Assembly: GCA_012932865.1 (NCBI GenBank)
Contig: SAXG01000016.1
Coordinates: 893,817 to 957,816 of the forward strand
Reading direction: 5' to 3'
Origin: Amylostereum areolatum
Lineage: Eukaryota; Basidiomycota; Agaricomycetes; Russulales; Stereaceae
DNA: 64,000 bases
A program made the translations under genes and the position numbers. Within the stretch, counting starts at the first letter, position 1. Each line of letters starts with the position of its first letter. Below the pieces are notes generated by a model. That model did not search any database. It was not told the origin of the DNA and was given only the letters and a program-made list of their open reading frames with translations. Below, piece after piece: positions 1 to 11,724 of this stretch.

Positions 1-3000
1 GTGATTCTGCGACAGATGTTATTCTTCGACCATCAAGGATGACATAACGGAGAAAATGGGCCTGGGTGGTTAGAAATGGGGCAAAACGTGGCTTGAAGCG
101 TTCCGTTGGCCACCAGACCTGTTTGAGGGATTTGTTGTACATGGTATATAACCCGCGTTGCGCGCGGACAGACAACGACTCCGACTGCTTTCGAACAGGC
201 GGACCTGGCTGCAGGGGAAGAACAGATAGAACTAGGATCAAGTAGTTAGTAGCTGGTGGGATCAACATTGAATTGTAATCAACGTACGATCTTCGACAAC
301 ACCAGGGTTGTGCGCCAAATCTTGGACAGTACCGCGTACTTCCATGTTGGATGAGAGGCCAAGAAGTCGGGTTGCGACTGTGGCAGATGTGTCGTTGTCG
401 GACTGCGACAAAGCGACGATCTATGCATGGTTAGATAACGGATTCTCGATGAGGGATGGAAAATGTACCAAATCCTTGAGGCGAACATCCCGCGCTATTG
501 AGCGCATCATCGTGATCTCCATCTGCCCGCCACTCCAGTTGTTGAGGTTGAAGCTCTTCAAGATCTTGTTGAGTCGCTCAGACAGGAATGCCCAAAATCC
601 GGGGACAGGACCGTAGTCACGGATGTGGTCGCCGGTGTGGGTTGAGAAGTGGTGGTTAGGTTTCATTTTATCCTGCCCATGAACCTGGATACATTCGAGT
701 CAGCCCACAACGATGACACGGACGGTGACAGACCTGCTTATAGAGCAGCAAGTACTCTGTAAGTAATGCCTCGCCACGCTGGAGACTTTCCTCGGTGTGA
801 GAGAAAGCGAGAAGGACCTTGATCGCCGCTGCGAGCAGCAACGTGAGCCTTGTCTCATCAGGATGGATGCGCCGCGTTGGTGACTTGGGCACGGTCGTCG
901 CCTTATTCCCCTTCCCCTTTTTGCTCTTGTTCTTTACCCCCGCAACGCCACCTGTCGCCGCAACCGCCTTCTCCTTCCCTTTTTGACTCTTCCTTTGGGG
1001 GTTGGGTGTGGGCTCGAGCGTTGCAGTACTGCGACCGATGGTTGCATGTGTTTCGCTGGCTGGATCTGCTTCTAAAATTACCAGCTCGGCGTCGATGGGG
1101 GCAACGAGCACATTTGAATCGAACTTAGCCTTCGCTACTTCGTACTCTTGGGTTGCGGAGGGGAGAAAGCTATCCCATATGAAGGGTAGCTGTAGTGTAG
1201 TGTGCGCACGACACGGTGAGAGAAGGCTTGAAGAGATATGTTATATGTACTTACCAGCATAGCGGCGGGCGTCGTAATGAGCATCTTGTACTCATCCGCC
1301 CCAAGTGAGCCACCCGCAGGATCTCCCACACGAAGCGGTAGGCGGCCTAACCACGATGGAACTTCTAGCTGCACCGGTAAGGCAAGGTTGGTGTCAAAAT
1401 AAGGGGATATCAGCTTACGGAGTCAAGGAACTCGTGTATCATCGCTAGTTCGCGCTTGGTACCGGCCTCGGTTGTAGTGCGGAGGGATCCTTGTAGAATC
1501 CAGCTGCTGTACCATTGGTTCTTCACGAGGCCTGCTCAGGTCCATACGTTAACGCGGTGGCCACCAGAAAGAGAGTTGCACATACCGAGCAGGAGGTTGT
1601 GCATGGGATCGATTACCGTCATCCGAACGACGTCGAAGTATCGAAGCCGGGAGAATTCCGTCCAGCGGGCACCATGCTTGTCGAAGTACGCCTTGCGTTC
1701 TTTCTTGTTGGTGAGTTGCAGCCACTCTTCCGCATGTTCATTGTGTGATTGCCCGTCTCGACAGTGGCCACTCTGAAAATGGATCATCAATATTTTATGC
1801 GAGTAAGAACAGACCAGACCCACCGCCGCGAAGGGCTTCATCGCTGTACATGTCCGCACGTGTTGTGGTGCACTTTGGACAGGGTGCGTTCTCGTGACGA
1901 TGGTCAGGAAATCCACCCATTTTGCACATAGCGGGATGATCGCAGACAATGCCAATAAGAGCAAATCACACGAGGATACCTGATGTATGATTAGTGCTAG
2001 ACACATCGTAAGATACGGCTCACTTACCATCTGGGTGTTTAGGTGTGCAGATGACGATGCCGTGTTCGTAAAGCCGGATGAGCTCGTTGACAAGGAGAGC
2101 GAGGAATTCCTGTAGTTGCTCGGCCGTGGGCTCAGTCGGCCCTGGCGTCATCATCCCGACCAGCAAGTTTTTGGGTTCATACCTAAGCATCACGGTCAGC
2201 ATTGTACTTGAACGGACCAGCGCAAAAACACACCGGATCGCTTCGGGCAGGTTCGAAACGCAGAACGAAAAGACACCTGCTCGAGTGCGACGGCGCGTAG
2301 GGACTCGTGTGGGCACAGAACCTGTGGAATGTGGTCAGAAGGATGAAGAGACAAAAACGGAGAAAGTCATACCAATCCAGCAGCGAGAGTTCCTCCAATG
2401 CGTAGCTCGTTGTTTTTGTCCGACGGAAAGAACTTTTCGCCGTTCGGGCCCTGCAGATCCTTCCAGATAGCGCCGTCCATTATGTCGTTGAGGATGCCGT
2501 CCCTACGATCGCGAACCTTCCAAGTGTCCATCTGCTCCTCCATTCCGGGGCGCGACAGTAGCTCGGTGAGCATAGAACTGAGGCTCTGGTAAGGTACGGA
2601 TAGTTTGGGGGGCGGAGCAGGTGGGGGCTGGCCACTGCAGAGTCCAAACCATGTTGGCACGGGCTTGTTGAAGAGGGGCTCCTCGCACTTTGCGCATTGC
2701 CTGTCGGTTGTCGTATCAGATGCGTGGAGGTGAAGGCACTTCGGACATGCAATGAGAATCTGAAAGCGGTCATCCATATCTAAGGATTTAAACGTGGTTG
2801 TTAGCGTGACAGGCATAGGATCATCTTGTGGGATGAGGGAGAGAGCGACAAATATTGTACGGAGAGCGAAAAGGAGGATGGCGCAGCCACGAAACGGGAG
2901 ATGGTATTCGGTGTGTAGGAAAGCGGTAACAACTAGAAGTAAACGGATATACCACGAGCTGTGAGCAGCTTCCAGAATATCAGAAGGAGGGCGGGGGGGA

Positions 3001-3612
3001 TCCATCACATGTAAAGGTACATCGTCGTAAGTGTTGGTATCGTAAGTGTCCAGGTCGTCGTCCGAATCTTCAGGATCTGGAGCAAGTGGTGGTGGGGCGT
3101 CTCGATCAACAAGAAGGATTTGTGCTTCGTGCAGGTCGTAGGGGTCGTCGTAGAGGCCTGATTGTAGGGCCAGCGCGGAGTCGTCGATGGCCGGAGGCAT
3201 CGGGAGTTCTTGAAAGTTGCGTGTGGGGGACGGTGAATGGTTGACCATGTCCACTGGAAACTCAGAAGGTGCAAAGTCCTGTACGTGTTTCAGCACATGA
3301 GGGATAAACAGAAGAGCACTACCCACCTGTGAGCCATCCCTCTCCGCCTGAACGCGCTTTTTTTCGCTGTGGCACTGACGCGTCGTCACTCAGCCGTCTC
3401 CTCCGAACTCGAATACCACTCGACGAAGAGCCTGCTTGGATGTTGACTCCAGGCTGGCGTGCGCGCGCAGCATCCCTCGCAGCGTGGCTCTCCGCCTCCC
3501 ATCGAGGAATCGTACACCCGCTGGAGTTGGTTTTGACGCACGTCAAGCATGCGCACACCACGAGAAACTCTCGGCCACCGCGCACGTTCGATGACGCGTT
3601 GTTCCTTGCCAT
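1..3612 (-). CDS. Tnp2-type (CACTA-like) transposase, 3' end beyond window
   Basis: Multi-exon minus-strand gene starting at the ATG at 3610-3612 and running off the left edge. In order it shows an N-terminal exon with a possible zinc-binding CACLTC segment and basic serine-rich stretch, an acidic linker, a CPKCLHLH...CAKCEEPLF zinc ribbon near 2700, the family block around 1860-1930 (VCDHPAMCKMGGFPDHRH, CPKC), and the signature DPMHNLLLG near 1590-1610. These are hallmarks of the fungal Tnp2 family, which cuts and pastes CACTA-type DNA transposons. A lysine-rich linker and a GRLPLRVGDPAGG block follow toward 1150-1350, then a C-terminal part from 1110 down to about 420. In-frame stops lie close to the left edge, but splicing could bypass them, so I cannot tell whether the copy is intact. 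No CACTA terminus was found between 3613 and 5536. Confidence 0.8.
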
Positions 3613-3946
3613 AGGTATGATAGACGGAAAGAAAAGGGGGAGACGTGAGCCAGCGTCAGGGGAGAACAAGGGAGGATGCGATGGGGGTGAGACGCAAAAG
3701 ACGCGTAATCGACTTGAGCGAAAAAACTTGTTGATCAAGTGGCGGGTCCCACGCTACTCATGAACCGAGTACATCTGTACACTCGTCTATTCTAATTCTA
3801 AATAACTACCTAATACGCTGTGGAACAAGCCCCTCCTCGGACCACCTCGCATCCGGACGAACCATCTTCTCGGAGACTCCGAGTAGCTCGGATTAGGTCA
3901 GCTACTCAGACTCTGCGCAGAAACGGCCTGAACGCAGTGATTCCTC

Positions 3947-4070
3947 TTCCTATCCCCGTCCCCCATCCCCCGTCTCATTCCCCAGGGCCCCATTCCCCAT
4001 CCCCCATCCCCTTTCCTATCTCCCTTCTCCTGTCTCCCGTCTCCTGTTCCATTTCCCATTCCCCTTATGC
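3947..4070 (+). repeat. degenerate pyrimidine-rich tandem tract
   Basis: Short imperfect units of the type ATTCCCC, ATCCCCC, GTCTCCT are repeated for about 120 bp with almost no purines apart from isolated A and G. It is a simple-sequence region; the proline/serine open frame across it is not treated as a gene. Confidence 0.7.
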
Positions 4071-4789
4071 ATATATGCACCACTCGGTCCCTCTTGGCTC
4101 CTCCTCCAGCCGCTGTGGCCGCAAACAAACAGGCCTAGAATGGTTAGTAGTTTCAGTTACTCTGATTCTACCTCCAACTTGGCTTATACTCCACCAGCGA
4201 CAATGAGACAATCGGCGGCAACAAATGAAGTCTCACTGATGTCGGCGAGCCCACACCAAAATTGCATTCAATGGCAGGGAAGAGCTTGCATGTAGTCTTT
4301 TTTCATGACCCCGATTTGGCTGACCTTTGCGCGTAGGCAATCCACATGTCCGTGCAAAAAACCAAGTTGGCTCTGATTGCATTGTTGGAACCTTTGTCGT
4401 ACATCCCCGTTTGTGCATATATGCGCATACACTCATGTTCTCAGGCCCTGTCAAATCTTCGACACAGGGCCATCTCTGTCCCACCGTCCATGCACTGACA
4501 ACCGCTGCGACATCTTAAGGTACGCCCCCTGCCCGTATTGAAAAATTGCAAACGGGATACAACGAAGAGTAACGAGCAAGTGACGGAGGGAGAGACAGCG
4601 AAGCAGGATAAGCGGGAACGGAAGGCGACTAGCAATGTACGCATATCATTCTTCGCTCTGGCGCTTTGCCCTCCGCTCACAACCTCTCCTACGTTACAAG
4701 TATCTCTTCCCCGTCGTCCCTCGCTCGTCTTATATGGCTTATCCCCGTTTGCTTCTCGGGCTGTCGCTGCCTCATGTACCTGAGTTCCT

Positions 4790-5160
4790 TTGTAACCTGT
4801 CAAACACATCTGTATTGGCTGTCAGGATCACTTCGTATCAATTCCATTTGATTGCAATCATATACACAGCCTAGAATGTGCTACAATAAGTGTTTCGGAT
4901 TACAACGGAATGCAATCAGTGTCTTCCGCGCGCGCGAGGGTGTTCTTCGGTGATTCTACCCAGTTTTTCCTGTCTTACATTTGGCTTACATTCAGCTTAC
5001 AATCACCTTACAAGCCTTTAAAGCAAACCCGGGGGTCATACACATTCCTCTGTAGCTTTCCGAGGAAAATTGTAGCTTATCTGAAAATTGTAGCTTATTT
5101 AGGACTTGTAGCAGGGTACAATGACATTGTACCGGAATACAAGTTTCATGCACTTTTGCT
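4790..5160. repeat. clustered TTACA / GCTACAA motifs, possible transposon subterminal repeats
   Basis: The string TTACA or its complement TGTAA/TGTAG recurs many times in about 370 bp, including four closely spaced copies near 4975-5010 and paired TTGTAGCTTA copies near 5070-5100. CACTA-type elements usually carry such short repeats inside their ends as transposase binding sites. Assignment to the element at 1-3612 is an inference from position. Confidence 0.4.
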
Positions 5161-5210
5161 GATGTGGGAAAGAGTGCAACATATCGCGATTGACTATTGA
5201 CTGGGATCGG

Positions 5211-5268
5211 GTTGACTCGAAAAACGCGCTGATAAGATAAGATTGTCTTTGCTTGCCATCGTTATCAG
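5211..5268 (+). repeat. copy 1 of a dispersed block with a tandem GATA motif
   Basis: This segment starts GTTGACT and includes CGCTGATAAGATAAGATTG. It recurs in the same orientation at 7208-7262, so the two copies flank the HNH gene. The tandem GATAAGATAAG core matches the binding preference of fungal GATA factors. Confidence 0.6.
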
Positions 5269-5536
5269 TCCCGCGATTGTGCCGGGTGGCAGATATCCCT
5301 CCTTCCTAGGCGAAGTCCTCGCATATTCGCGTCCAGTGACTATGTACAGCGGGGTTTTTTTTACCGGCATTGAAGATAGATAGTATACAGTAAATTTTTA
5401 TGGAGTGAGGGCCCGCGTCATCAAGCGTCTTTCATTGAGTCACACCAAGACAGTACTACGTACAAGTTGTGCACAATACCGAGGAAATACACTACTCGTA
5501 CATTCATGAGACCAAGTCGTTCACCTCCGTCTGAGA

Positions 5537-7153
5537 TCATTCCTCTTCTTCCGTCCTTCCCCAATACGTCGCCCACAGAAGGTCCCAAATCTCCTTACCA
5601 GCGGGCGTCTGCCAGAGGGACTCGGGATCCTGCTTGATGACATCCAGTCGACCTTCGTTTTTGACTTTCATGGCTTCTTTCACTGCATCCGTGTCCCATA
5701 TAGGGAATTCCTCTTCGATATCTTCGCCCAAAAAGTTTACTAAGAGGCCCCACCGGAAATGGTCGCGAAGAAAATCGATCAGAAACGAGCTTTTCTGGGC
5801 GAGGAATGCCAGGTGCTCGTCGAGGCCGAGCTCTTCTCTAAGGTTCTCCTGAGGGGATCGAACGCAACGAAGCGGAATCCATCCTTGAACATGATATCAG
5901 ACATGCACGAAATAAGGACAGATCCAGACCCACGTCGACGTCGATACCGAATGCGTTCTCATGCATCAGTGTCGCCACCTTCTCACTCATCATGGCTGCG
6001 TTGTCAGATAGACACAACTGCTCTTGCATCCGATAAGGGTCGTGAAGCTAGAAAGTGGGATCGTTAAGGCCTAAACATCGAACTGGACGCTGCGTGGATA
6101 TATGGCTCACTTTGGGCGCCCAAGTTGGTGGGAAGATCCAGTGGACACTTGCAGGACTCTCCTTAGTCAAAAAACACTGGCCACCGTCACGCGTTTGCAC
6201 GTCGCCCTGGATCTTCTCTGGAATTTCATACTATTCGATATGAGCTAGTTGCATTCGAAGAGAGAGCATAGACAACGCACAAATTCCATTTTGGCAGGGT
6301 ATTGGCGTGATCCAGGGTACATCTCCGCATATCTCTTCATTTCCTGAAGGGAAATTTCCTGTCTCCGATCGGATGCCCCCATGGACCAGTGTATTCCACA
6401 ACATCTGGGACCGACAAGAAACAATGTCAACAACGCAGTCTCATCTGACGAGCCTTTCGCAGGACCGTGATTCGGACGTACCTTTTAAAACACAGCAATA
6501 ACTCTTCTTACATTCCAGTTCATCTGCCAAGCGGAGTGCGTTCGCACCTTCGGCCGGGTTTTGAGACAGATCCGCTGGCCGACGGTTTTAGCACCGCAGG
6601 ATATATGTTCAAATCCACCCCTTCCACCCCAAAGTCGGGGTCGACAAGCTGAATCCACCTCTTCACGTTTCCTACGCTGACAGGAGCGCCGGTGTTCAGG
6701 CTCGTATTTATCCCTTGAAAGAGCAAAGATTGAAAGAATCATTAGTGATGTTTATGGATCAGGGAGCTCGATGAAATACCTCCAACCAATCTAGAGGGAT
6801 CTGAAGGCCAAAAAATAAAGGTATCAAATCCCTGTTCGCGAGAAGCGTTCGGAAGGATATAACCATACGCCGATACAGTGTCGGACGCAGCTGTTTCCGG
6901 CATCGTCGTAGTCGAATAGTGCAAGGAGGATTTATGTGGGCGGCGGAGGAAAGATTGACGATCGGTCTTTATCATGTACCAAGGTGGGGCCACCGGCGCC
7001 AGCTCATCGAGGAGCTCGAGTCGACGAGAACACCTACTTACGTCCGGTCTCAAGACGGTTCCGTTGGGTAGAGGAGACCCCTTACTAATCTCGTCAATTT
7101 TGAGACCATTTCCGTCTAATAAAACAAGAAAAGAGGAGACGTACACGGTACAT
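5537..7153 (-). CDS. HNH-nuclease-like protein of the agaricomycete HNH_2 type
   Basis: Multi-exon minus-strand gene. Exons read in order include GNGLKIDEISKGSP near 7110, INTSLNTGAPVSVGNVKRW near 6700, a block around 6130-6220 with RDGGQCFLT then WIFPP, and a segment near 5960-6030 with LMHENAFGIDVD. The C-terminus (5537-5850) contains LIDFLRDHFRWGLLVNFLG and ends in an acidic EEEE tail. The order RDG.xC..T, WIFPP, HENAF.VDVD, FLRxHFR.xLxVN matches agaricomycete proteins carrying a degenerate HNH_2 domain; I know the family by pattern only and its cellular role is unknown. The start at 7153 (a 7-base first exon) is the weakest part, and an ATG at 6903 is an alternative. The frame changes near 6570, so either an unmodelled intron or a frameshift is present. 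Confidence 0.6.
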
Positions 7154-7207
7154 GTAGTGCGTCAACTCGCGACGATGGTGGGGACGAGCGAAAGAGAGAT
7201 CGGAACG

Positions 7208-7262
7208 GTTGACTTTGACAAAGGCGCTGATAAGATAAGATTGACTTTGTTATCATCGTCAT
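7208..7262 (+). repeat. copy 2 of the GATA-containing block, in a shared promoter
   Basis: Near copy of 5211-5268, again with GGCGCTGATAAGATAAGATTG. It lies between the divergent starts of the HNH gene and the gene at 7296, 34 bp before the latter's ATG, and so is well placed as a regulatory site. Binding by a GATA factor is an inference from the motif. Confidence 0.6.
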
Positions 7263-7295
7263 CGGTGATCGCTTTGTCCGCACTTCGTCTTCCCC

Positions 7296-7861
7296 ATGAG
7301 TGTGCCACACATCCCGCTCCCCGCCCAAGGCCGCGGCGACCTCAAAGGTCCCGCCCCCGTCTCCCTCGATTGGGCCTACAAGGACCCAGAGACGCCCCTC
7401 CCCGTCGTCCTCGCCGTCCGCCGCCCTCTCGACCCCGCCGAGGACCCGCGCGGGCTCCACTGGGCCCTCGGCTGGCCCATCCTCCCCGACAAGTCCATCT
7501 GGCGCTCTCTGCAGGTGTACGAGCACTACCGCGAGTACGATCCCCCGCCGCAACCGCGCCTCGTCTTCTGGGGACCCATGACCACCTCCGAATCGCCCGG
7601 GATCAACGCTATGCGCCACGTCCCGCTCAAGACGATGACGCTCGAGGAGAGGCGCGCGATGGAGGTGATCGCGCAGGGGACGGAGGTATACGCGCCGAAC
7701 GGCGTGTGGAACTGCCAGAACTGGGTGAAGACCGTGTTGGCGGAGGCCATGGAGAAGGGGCTGCTCAGCGCAGAGGAGTGCGAGAGGGCGGTGAACGAGG
7801 CGGAGCGGCCAGACGCGGGTACGGAGGAAGGTATGTACACCTTAATCAAATGCCCTGCATA
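7296..7861 (+). CDS. small fungal protein with WNCQNWV motif, function unknown
   Basis: Uninterrupted frame from ATG 7296 giving about 188 residues. It begins MSVPHIPLPAQG and contains VLAVRRPLDPAEDPRGLHWALGW, an IWRSLQVYEHYR segment and, near residue 139, WNCQNWVKTVLAEAMEKGLLS followed by an acidic C-terminus. Proteins with this WNCQ(N/D)W signature are numerous in agaricomycetes and uncharacterised; the Cys after Trp-Asn suggests a conserved core, but I assign no activity. A GTATGT donor at 7831 and a CAG acceptor near 7901 make an alternative spliced C-terminus possible. The gene is divergent to the HNH gene and converges on the carboxypeptidase gene. Confidence 0.7.
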
Positions 7862-8128
7862 GTCGTGCTCATCTGGGTTGCTATGTGTGTTCCTGATCAG
7901 CGTGAATACCGTGCTTCATCGACTGTGGACGTGCGCCAATGAACGAGCCACCCCGCTCGTCCTAGGAAACGAGACTTTCGTTAAGATTAAATGTGTACCA
8001 TATCCCCACCAGGGGCATCGCTGTGCAAAATGCTATCCAAGAATTGTATCCATTTCGTTCCGTTCCAAAGCGATCGTAGCACCATCGTAACATCGTGAAT
8101 GTCCAACTCCATTATCTCCTCTCATCAT

Positions 8129-10152
8129 TCATGACGCCGACAACGACTTGTTCGACATGATCTGTGTGAACATCTGCAGCGCCGCCGCGCCGCGTTGCAC
8201 GCCCGGCCACTCGTACGCGGGCACCTCGTGCCCCGCGCCGAAGAAGCGCACGTACGAGAACGTGCCCGCGTTCTTGAACACGCCCGCGCTCACGCCGTTC
8301 ACGGTGAAATTGGAGAACTGCTCCTGGTGGTACTCCGCCGAGAACTTCGTCTGCAGATTGTCCACCTGTCGTCGCGCGTGGTCAGATTCATCCGTATCAA
8401 AAGAGAGGGAGGAGAAGAAGAAGGAACGTACCATCGCTTCGACGCCGTGGTAGTTGAGGATGAAGTCCGCGTCGCCGTCGTACACGACCGTGCGCACGCC
8501 CGAATCGATCACGCGCTCGAGGTCCGGACGCGAGTTGCGCATCCAGTCGCCGGTGGACGCGAAGTTGCTGTAAATGTCGTCGCTGGTCTCGGTCCAGGTG
8601 CTCTGCGCGCCGATCTTGCTCGTCACGGCGTCGCTCTGGAGGTAGTCCGTGAGGTCGGGCGGGTACGAGTCCGGGTTCTCCGAGGGCACGTAGTAGACGT
8701 CGTAGTTGCCCGCGAGCGGGCTCAGGATGTTGTTGTTGCAGAACGACTGCGCCTTGGAGCACACCGAGTTGTTGCCCCCGTTGTTGCATGCGGTCATCTG
8801 GTCGAGACAGCCGCCTGAGCGATAGTAGGACGTATTGGCGCGCGTGATGACCGAGTTGGAGACGAGAGGGTGGTAGCTGGGAGATGGAGGCGTTAGGTGG
8901 ATGTGGACGAGTGGAAGAGGGTGAACGTACGGATTGTTCGCGGCGTAGGAGATGTATCCGGGATATTGGGAAACAGGGTCGGTGAGACCGTCGCCCACAC
9001 CGAGATACTTCAGGTTGATTGGAAGGCCGTCGACGGTGCCGTTGCTGATGCCCGTGTTCTGGTCCAGGAAGTGCCTGTCAGATACCAATATAAGCACCTT
9101 TTCAACTAGGGAGAAACAAGGAAACTCACGCAGCAAACGTCGGTCCATAGTGTCCACCGTATCTGCAACCCAGGTCAACAACCAGCGCCAGTCATGAATG
9201 AACAAGGAGGCACACGCACGACTCGGTCCAGATACCGAACTCGCGGTCTGCGTACTTGCTGAAGCGCGAGTCCTTGAACCAGATCTGAAGGAACTGTATG
9301 TGAAAACACATCGTCAGTGTCCAAACGTATGAGTCATGACGAAAGGAGGCGTGAACGCACGTCCCACACATCTGTCGCTGCCTCCTGCGAGGTGGAAACG
9401 CTGGTGTCACCGTACGAGAAGCCCACGCCAACAGGCTGGTCAATGAACATCCTATACGCCACCGCATCGCGTCAATACGGCAAGATCACACAGCACGAGC
9501 ACGGAACACGTACACGTTCGCGAACTCGTTCCAAGCCGTGGGGTTGAGCTCAACGCTCGAGCTGTCGTTGGTGATGCGGCACGGCCCCAGTTCTTGGAAC
9601 AGTCCGATCATGCTCGAGCTGCCAGGCTACATTAGGAGGACGAATAAGCCACCATGGATGAAGAGCGCGGAGAAACATGACAACGCACCCCGCCATTGAA
9701 CCAGGTGATGAGTGGCGCGTTATCGGGATCGTTACGGGATTCGAAGAACCAGAACCTGTCCGCGCCATCAGCGGACTAGCTCACAAACACAAAAAAAAGG
9801 AAGCGGACGCACCATACGCTCTTGTTCTCCGAAAGGTCGCCGTACCCCGACGCCTGATACACTCCCTCCGTCGTTTCTAGAAATGACGCCGTCAGCGGGG
9901 ATGACAACGACCACGGGGGTGAACAAAGAGTAACGCACCACAGACGCCCGAGTTCTCCGTCACGCGCAATGCGCCTGGCGTAGGATCCGTCGCGTCGGCA
10001 ACGGCGCTCTTCCGCTGGCTCTTGGTCTCCGCCGAGAACCCCGGCGACGAGGCGGGGACACCACCCAACACACCATCGACGATGGGGACCTGACTCGCAC
10101 GCACAGAGAGGGCGGGGAGCGCTAGCGCGACCGCAAGCAGATGGGGAAGCAT
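8129..10152 (-). CDS. secreted serine carboxypeptidase, peptidase family S10
   Basis: Starts at ATG 10150-10152 with a clear signal peptide ([19 protein letters not shown]). Several short introns separate the exons. Recognisable blocks in order are [53 protein letters not shown] (nucleophile serine in ESYGG, with an intron between ES and YGG near 9155-9213), [13 protein letters not shown] (catalytic aspartate, near 8470-8490) and [14 protein letters not shown] (catalytic histidine, near 8220-8235). All three residues of the S10 triad and the oxyanion GGPGSS are present, so an active vacuolar or secreted carboxypeptidase removing C-terminal residues is expected. Cysteines and NNSVCS/NGT/NFT glycosylation sequons fit secretion. 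The protein is around 500 residues, usual for the family. Confidence 0.92.
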
Positions 10153-10209
10153 GGTCGAGGGAGAAGCAAAGGAGGTGGGGGGATGCTGAGAGGAAGCGTA
10201 CCGCGCCCT

Positions 10210-10225
10210 TGTTCTTTATATACCC
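10210..10225 (-). promoter_or_regulatory. TATA box of the carboxypeptidase gene
   Basis: The minus strand reads GGGTATATAAAGAACAAG about 65 bp upstream of the ATG at 10152, a canonical TATATAAAG at the expected distance for a strongly transcribed fungal gene. Confidence 0.65.
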
Positions 10226-11562
10226 TTCTAAGTACCCGAGAAGCAGGCTGAGATGGAGCTCGGGCAGTCTGAGACGCTAATCGGCGGAATTTGATACCGC
10301 CATGTGGTTCATGTTCTAGTTTGGGACGAGTGTTGGTCTGAACCACAATGTCGTGCGCCGTGGTCCCCGGGAGGGTAAATCGGGTCAAGTGCTAAGGCAT
10401 CAACTGCAAGGCAGGACTACGTATTCCAATGAAAAAGTGAATACACCGGTAGGCATAAAATCATACCAGATTACAGGCGCTCGCTCCGTCTTCAAGCTTC
10501 AAGTTCTATCGCGCTTCGTCCTCTCTCGACCCCGATAACAGTGTCCAGGCAAGAAGTTTGTTCGTTATGTTTCCGACAGGCAGACTCGGACCGGCGGCGG
10601 CATTGCGTTACGGACTGACGGTCGAGCACACGACGCAATCAGTATGATATTGGAGAACGGGCGGCCAGAGGGGGGGGGAAAGAACAGAGGTTGGTCTGAG
10701 ACCGACGGAAAGCTCGGAGAAACCACGCGGCAAAGCGCTCACGTGATGATCCACTCATATGCAGAGGTACGCCCTCCATCTCACTCTGCTCTATTTATGG
10801 TGGGCTCGCTATCGATGCAGTGGCGAGTGGCGAGTGTAATTGTGTACGGTGCGTTCTAGGGATTCGCTGGATGGGCCACGATCATAGTACCCTTCAGGCT
10901 CCGGATGGCGCAGGAGTAATACATCTGGACTCTGGAGTGCCTCACTCAAGCCCGCTGAGCAGTGAGCTTCTAGTCTGAACTTGCCTACTGAAGCCACGAT
11001 AGGAGCGTAGATGCGGGAAAGAAGATATACTACTTATCTCTGGAGGAGACGTAGCCACGTCATAGGGGGTCAGACCGGTCACCCCCCGGTATTTCTCGAG
11101 CCACTATTCCCACAGCCTCCCGCCCGTCTGGGAGTCCTGCGCGATGTACATGGATGGACCCGCGTCCAATGCAGAAAAAGGGTTCCACGTCCTTCCGGAA
11201 AATTCCCGTTTTCAACGTGCTTTAATGCCAACGCGGAGGTCTATGCAGATCCTTGACACATATCCGCTGTTTCCGCGGCCAGACGAAGGCGACGAATACA
11301 CGGGCGATACGTACAAATTCAAGGTCCTCTGAAGTCCACCATCGTAGCTATGATCCGCTCAATATGCGCCGTGAAGGGTCCTCGTCTTCCCCATAAGTCT
11401 TCCAGCGGACGGTTTGCCGGAGGACGAAGAACGCGGTCTGACTCTGAATCTCAAAGGTAGAGAGCTAGGCTGAGGGCCTGTCCTTAACTGAGGTCAGAAA
11501 TGCTTCGACGGGAACAGCAGTGGGAGAACGCACAAAAGTAACAACCTCTCCCATGATCCATG
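10226..11562. other. intergenic DNA without a supported gene
   Basis: Short open frames occur on both strands but none has a recognisable motif, splice structure or start context. The stretch from 11000 to 11560 may hold unreadable remnants of the HNH gene whose 3' end is at 11563-11724. Confidence 0.5.
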
Positions 11563-11724
11563 ATGCCTTCCTCCAATCTTCCTTCCACGCGGATATCCTG
11601 GGAAGACCCAACCTTGACCGAATTTCTTCGCTACCATTTCCAGTGCTGTCTTCCCGTGCACTTCGTGGGAGAGAACATCAAAGACGAATATGAGGTTGAG
11701 AAGATGATGGCCCTTGCATTCTGA
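11563..11724 (+). pseudogene. 3' relic of a second HNH-nuclease-like gene
   Basis: A 53-residue frame contains LTEFLRYHFQCCLPVHFVG followed by ENIKDEYEVEKMMAL and a stop. It aligns with the C-terminal block of the HNH gene at 5537-7153 (LIDFLRDHFRWGLLVNFLG, EDIEEEFP). Nothing like the RDG..C or WIFPP blocks was found upstream, so this is a truncated remnant. It lies on the opposite strand from the larger copy, about 4 kb away. Confidence 0.55.

Larger units (their letters stand above)
3613..5210. other. non-coding DNA upstream of the left transposase
   Basis: No convincing gene. Open frames here are low in complexity or overlap on both strands. The stretch contains a pyrimidine-rich tract and a cluster of short TTACA/GCTACAA motifs, listed separately, and is probably the 5' terminal part of the Tnp2 element, although no element end could be fixed. 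Confidence 0.5.

Noticed and set aside
7863..8128. Extra short exon of the WNCQNWV gene
   Set aside because: A GTATGT..CAG intron is possible, but the downstream reading has no conserved content, so the unspliced stop at 7859-7861 was kept.
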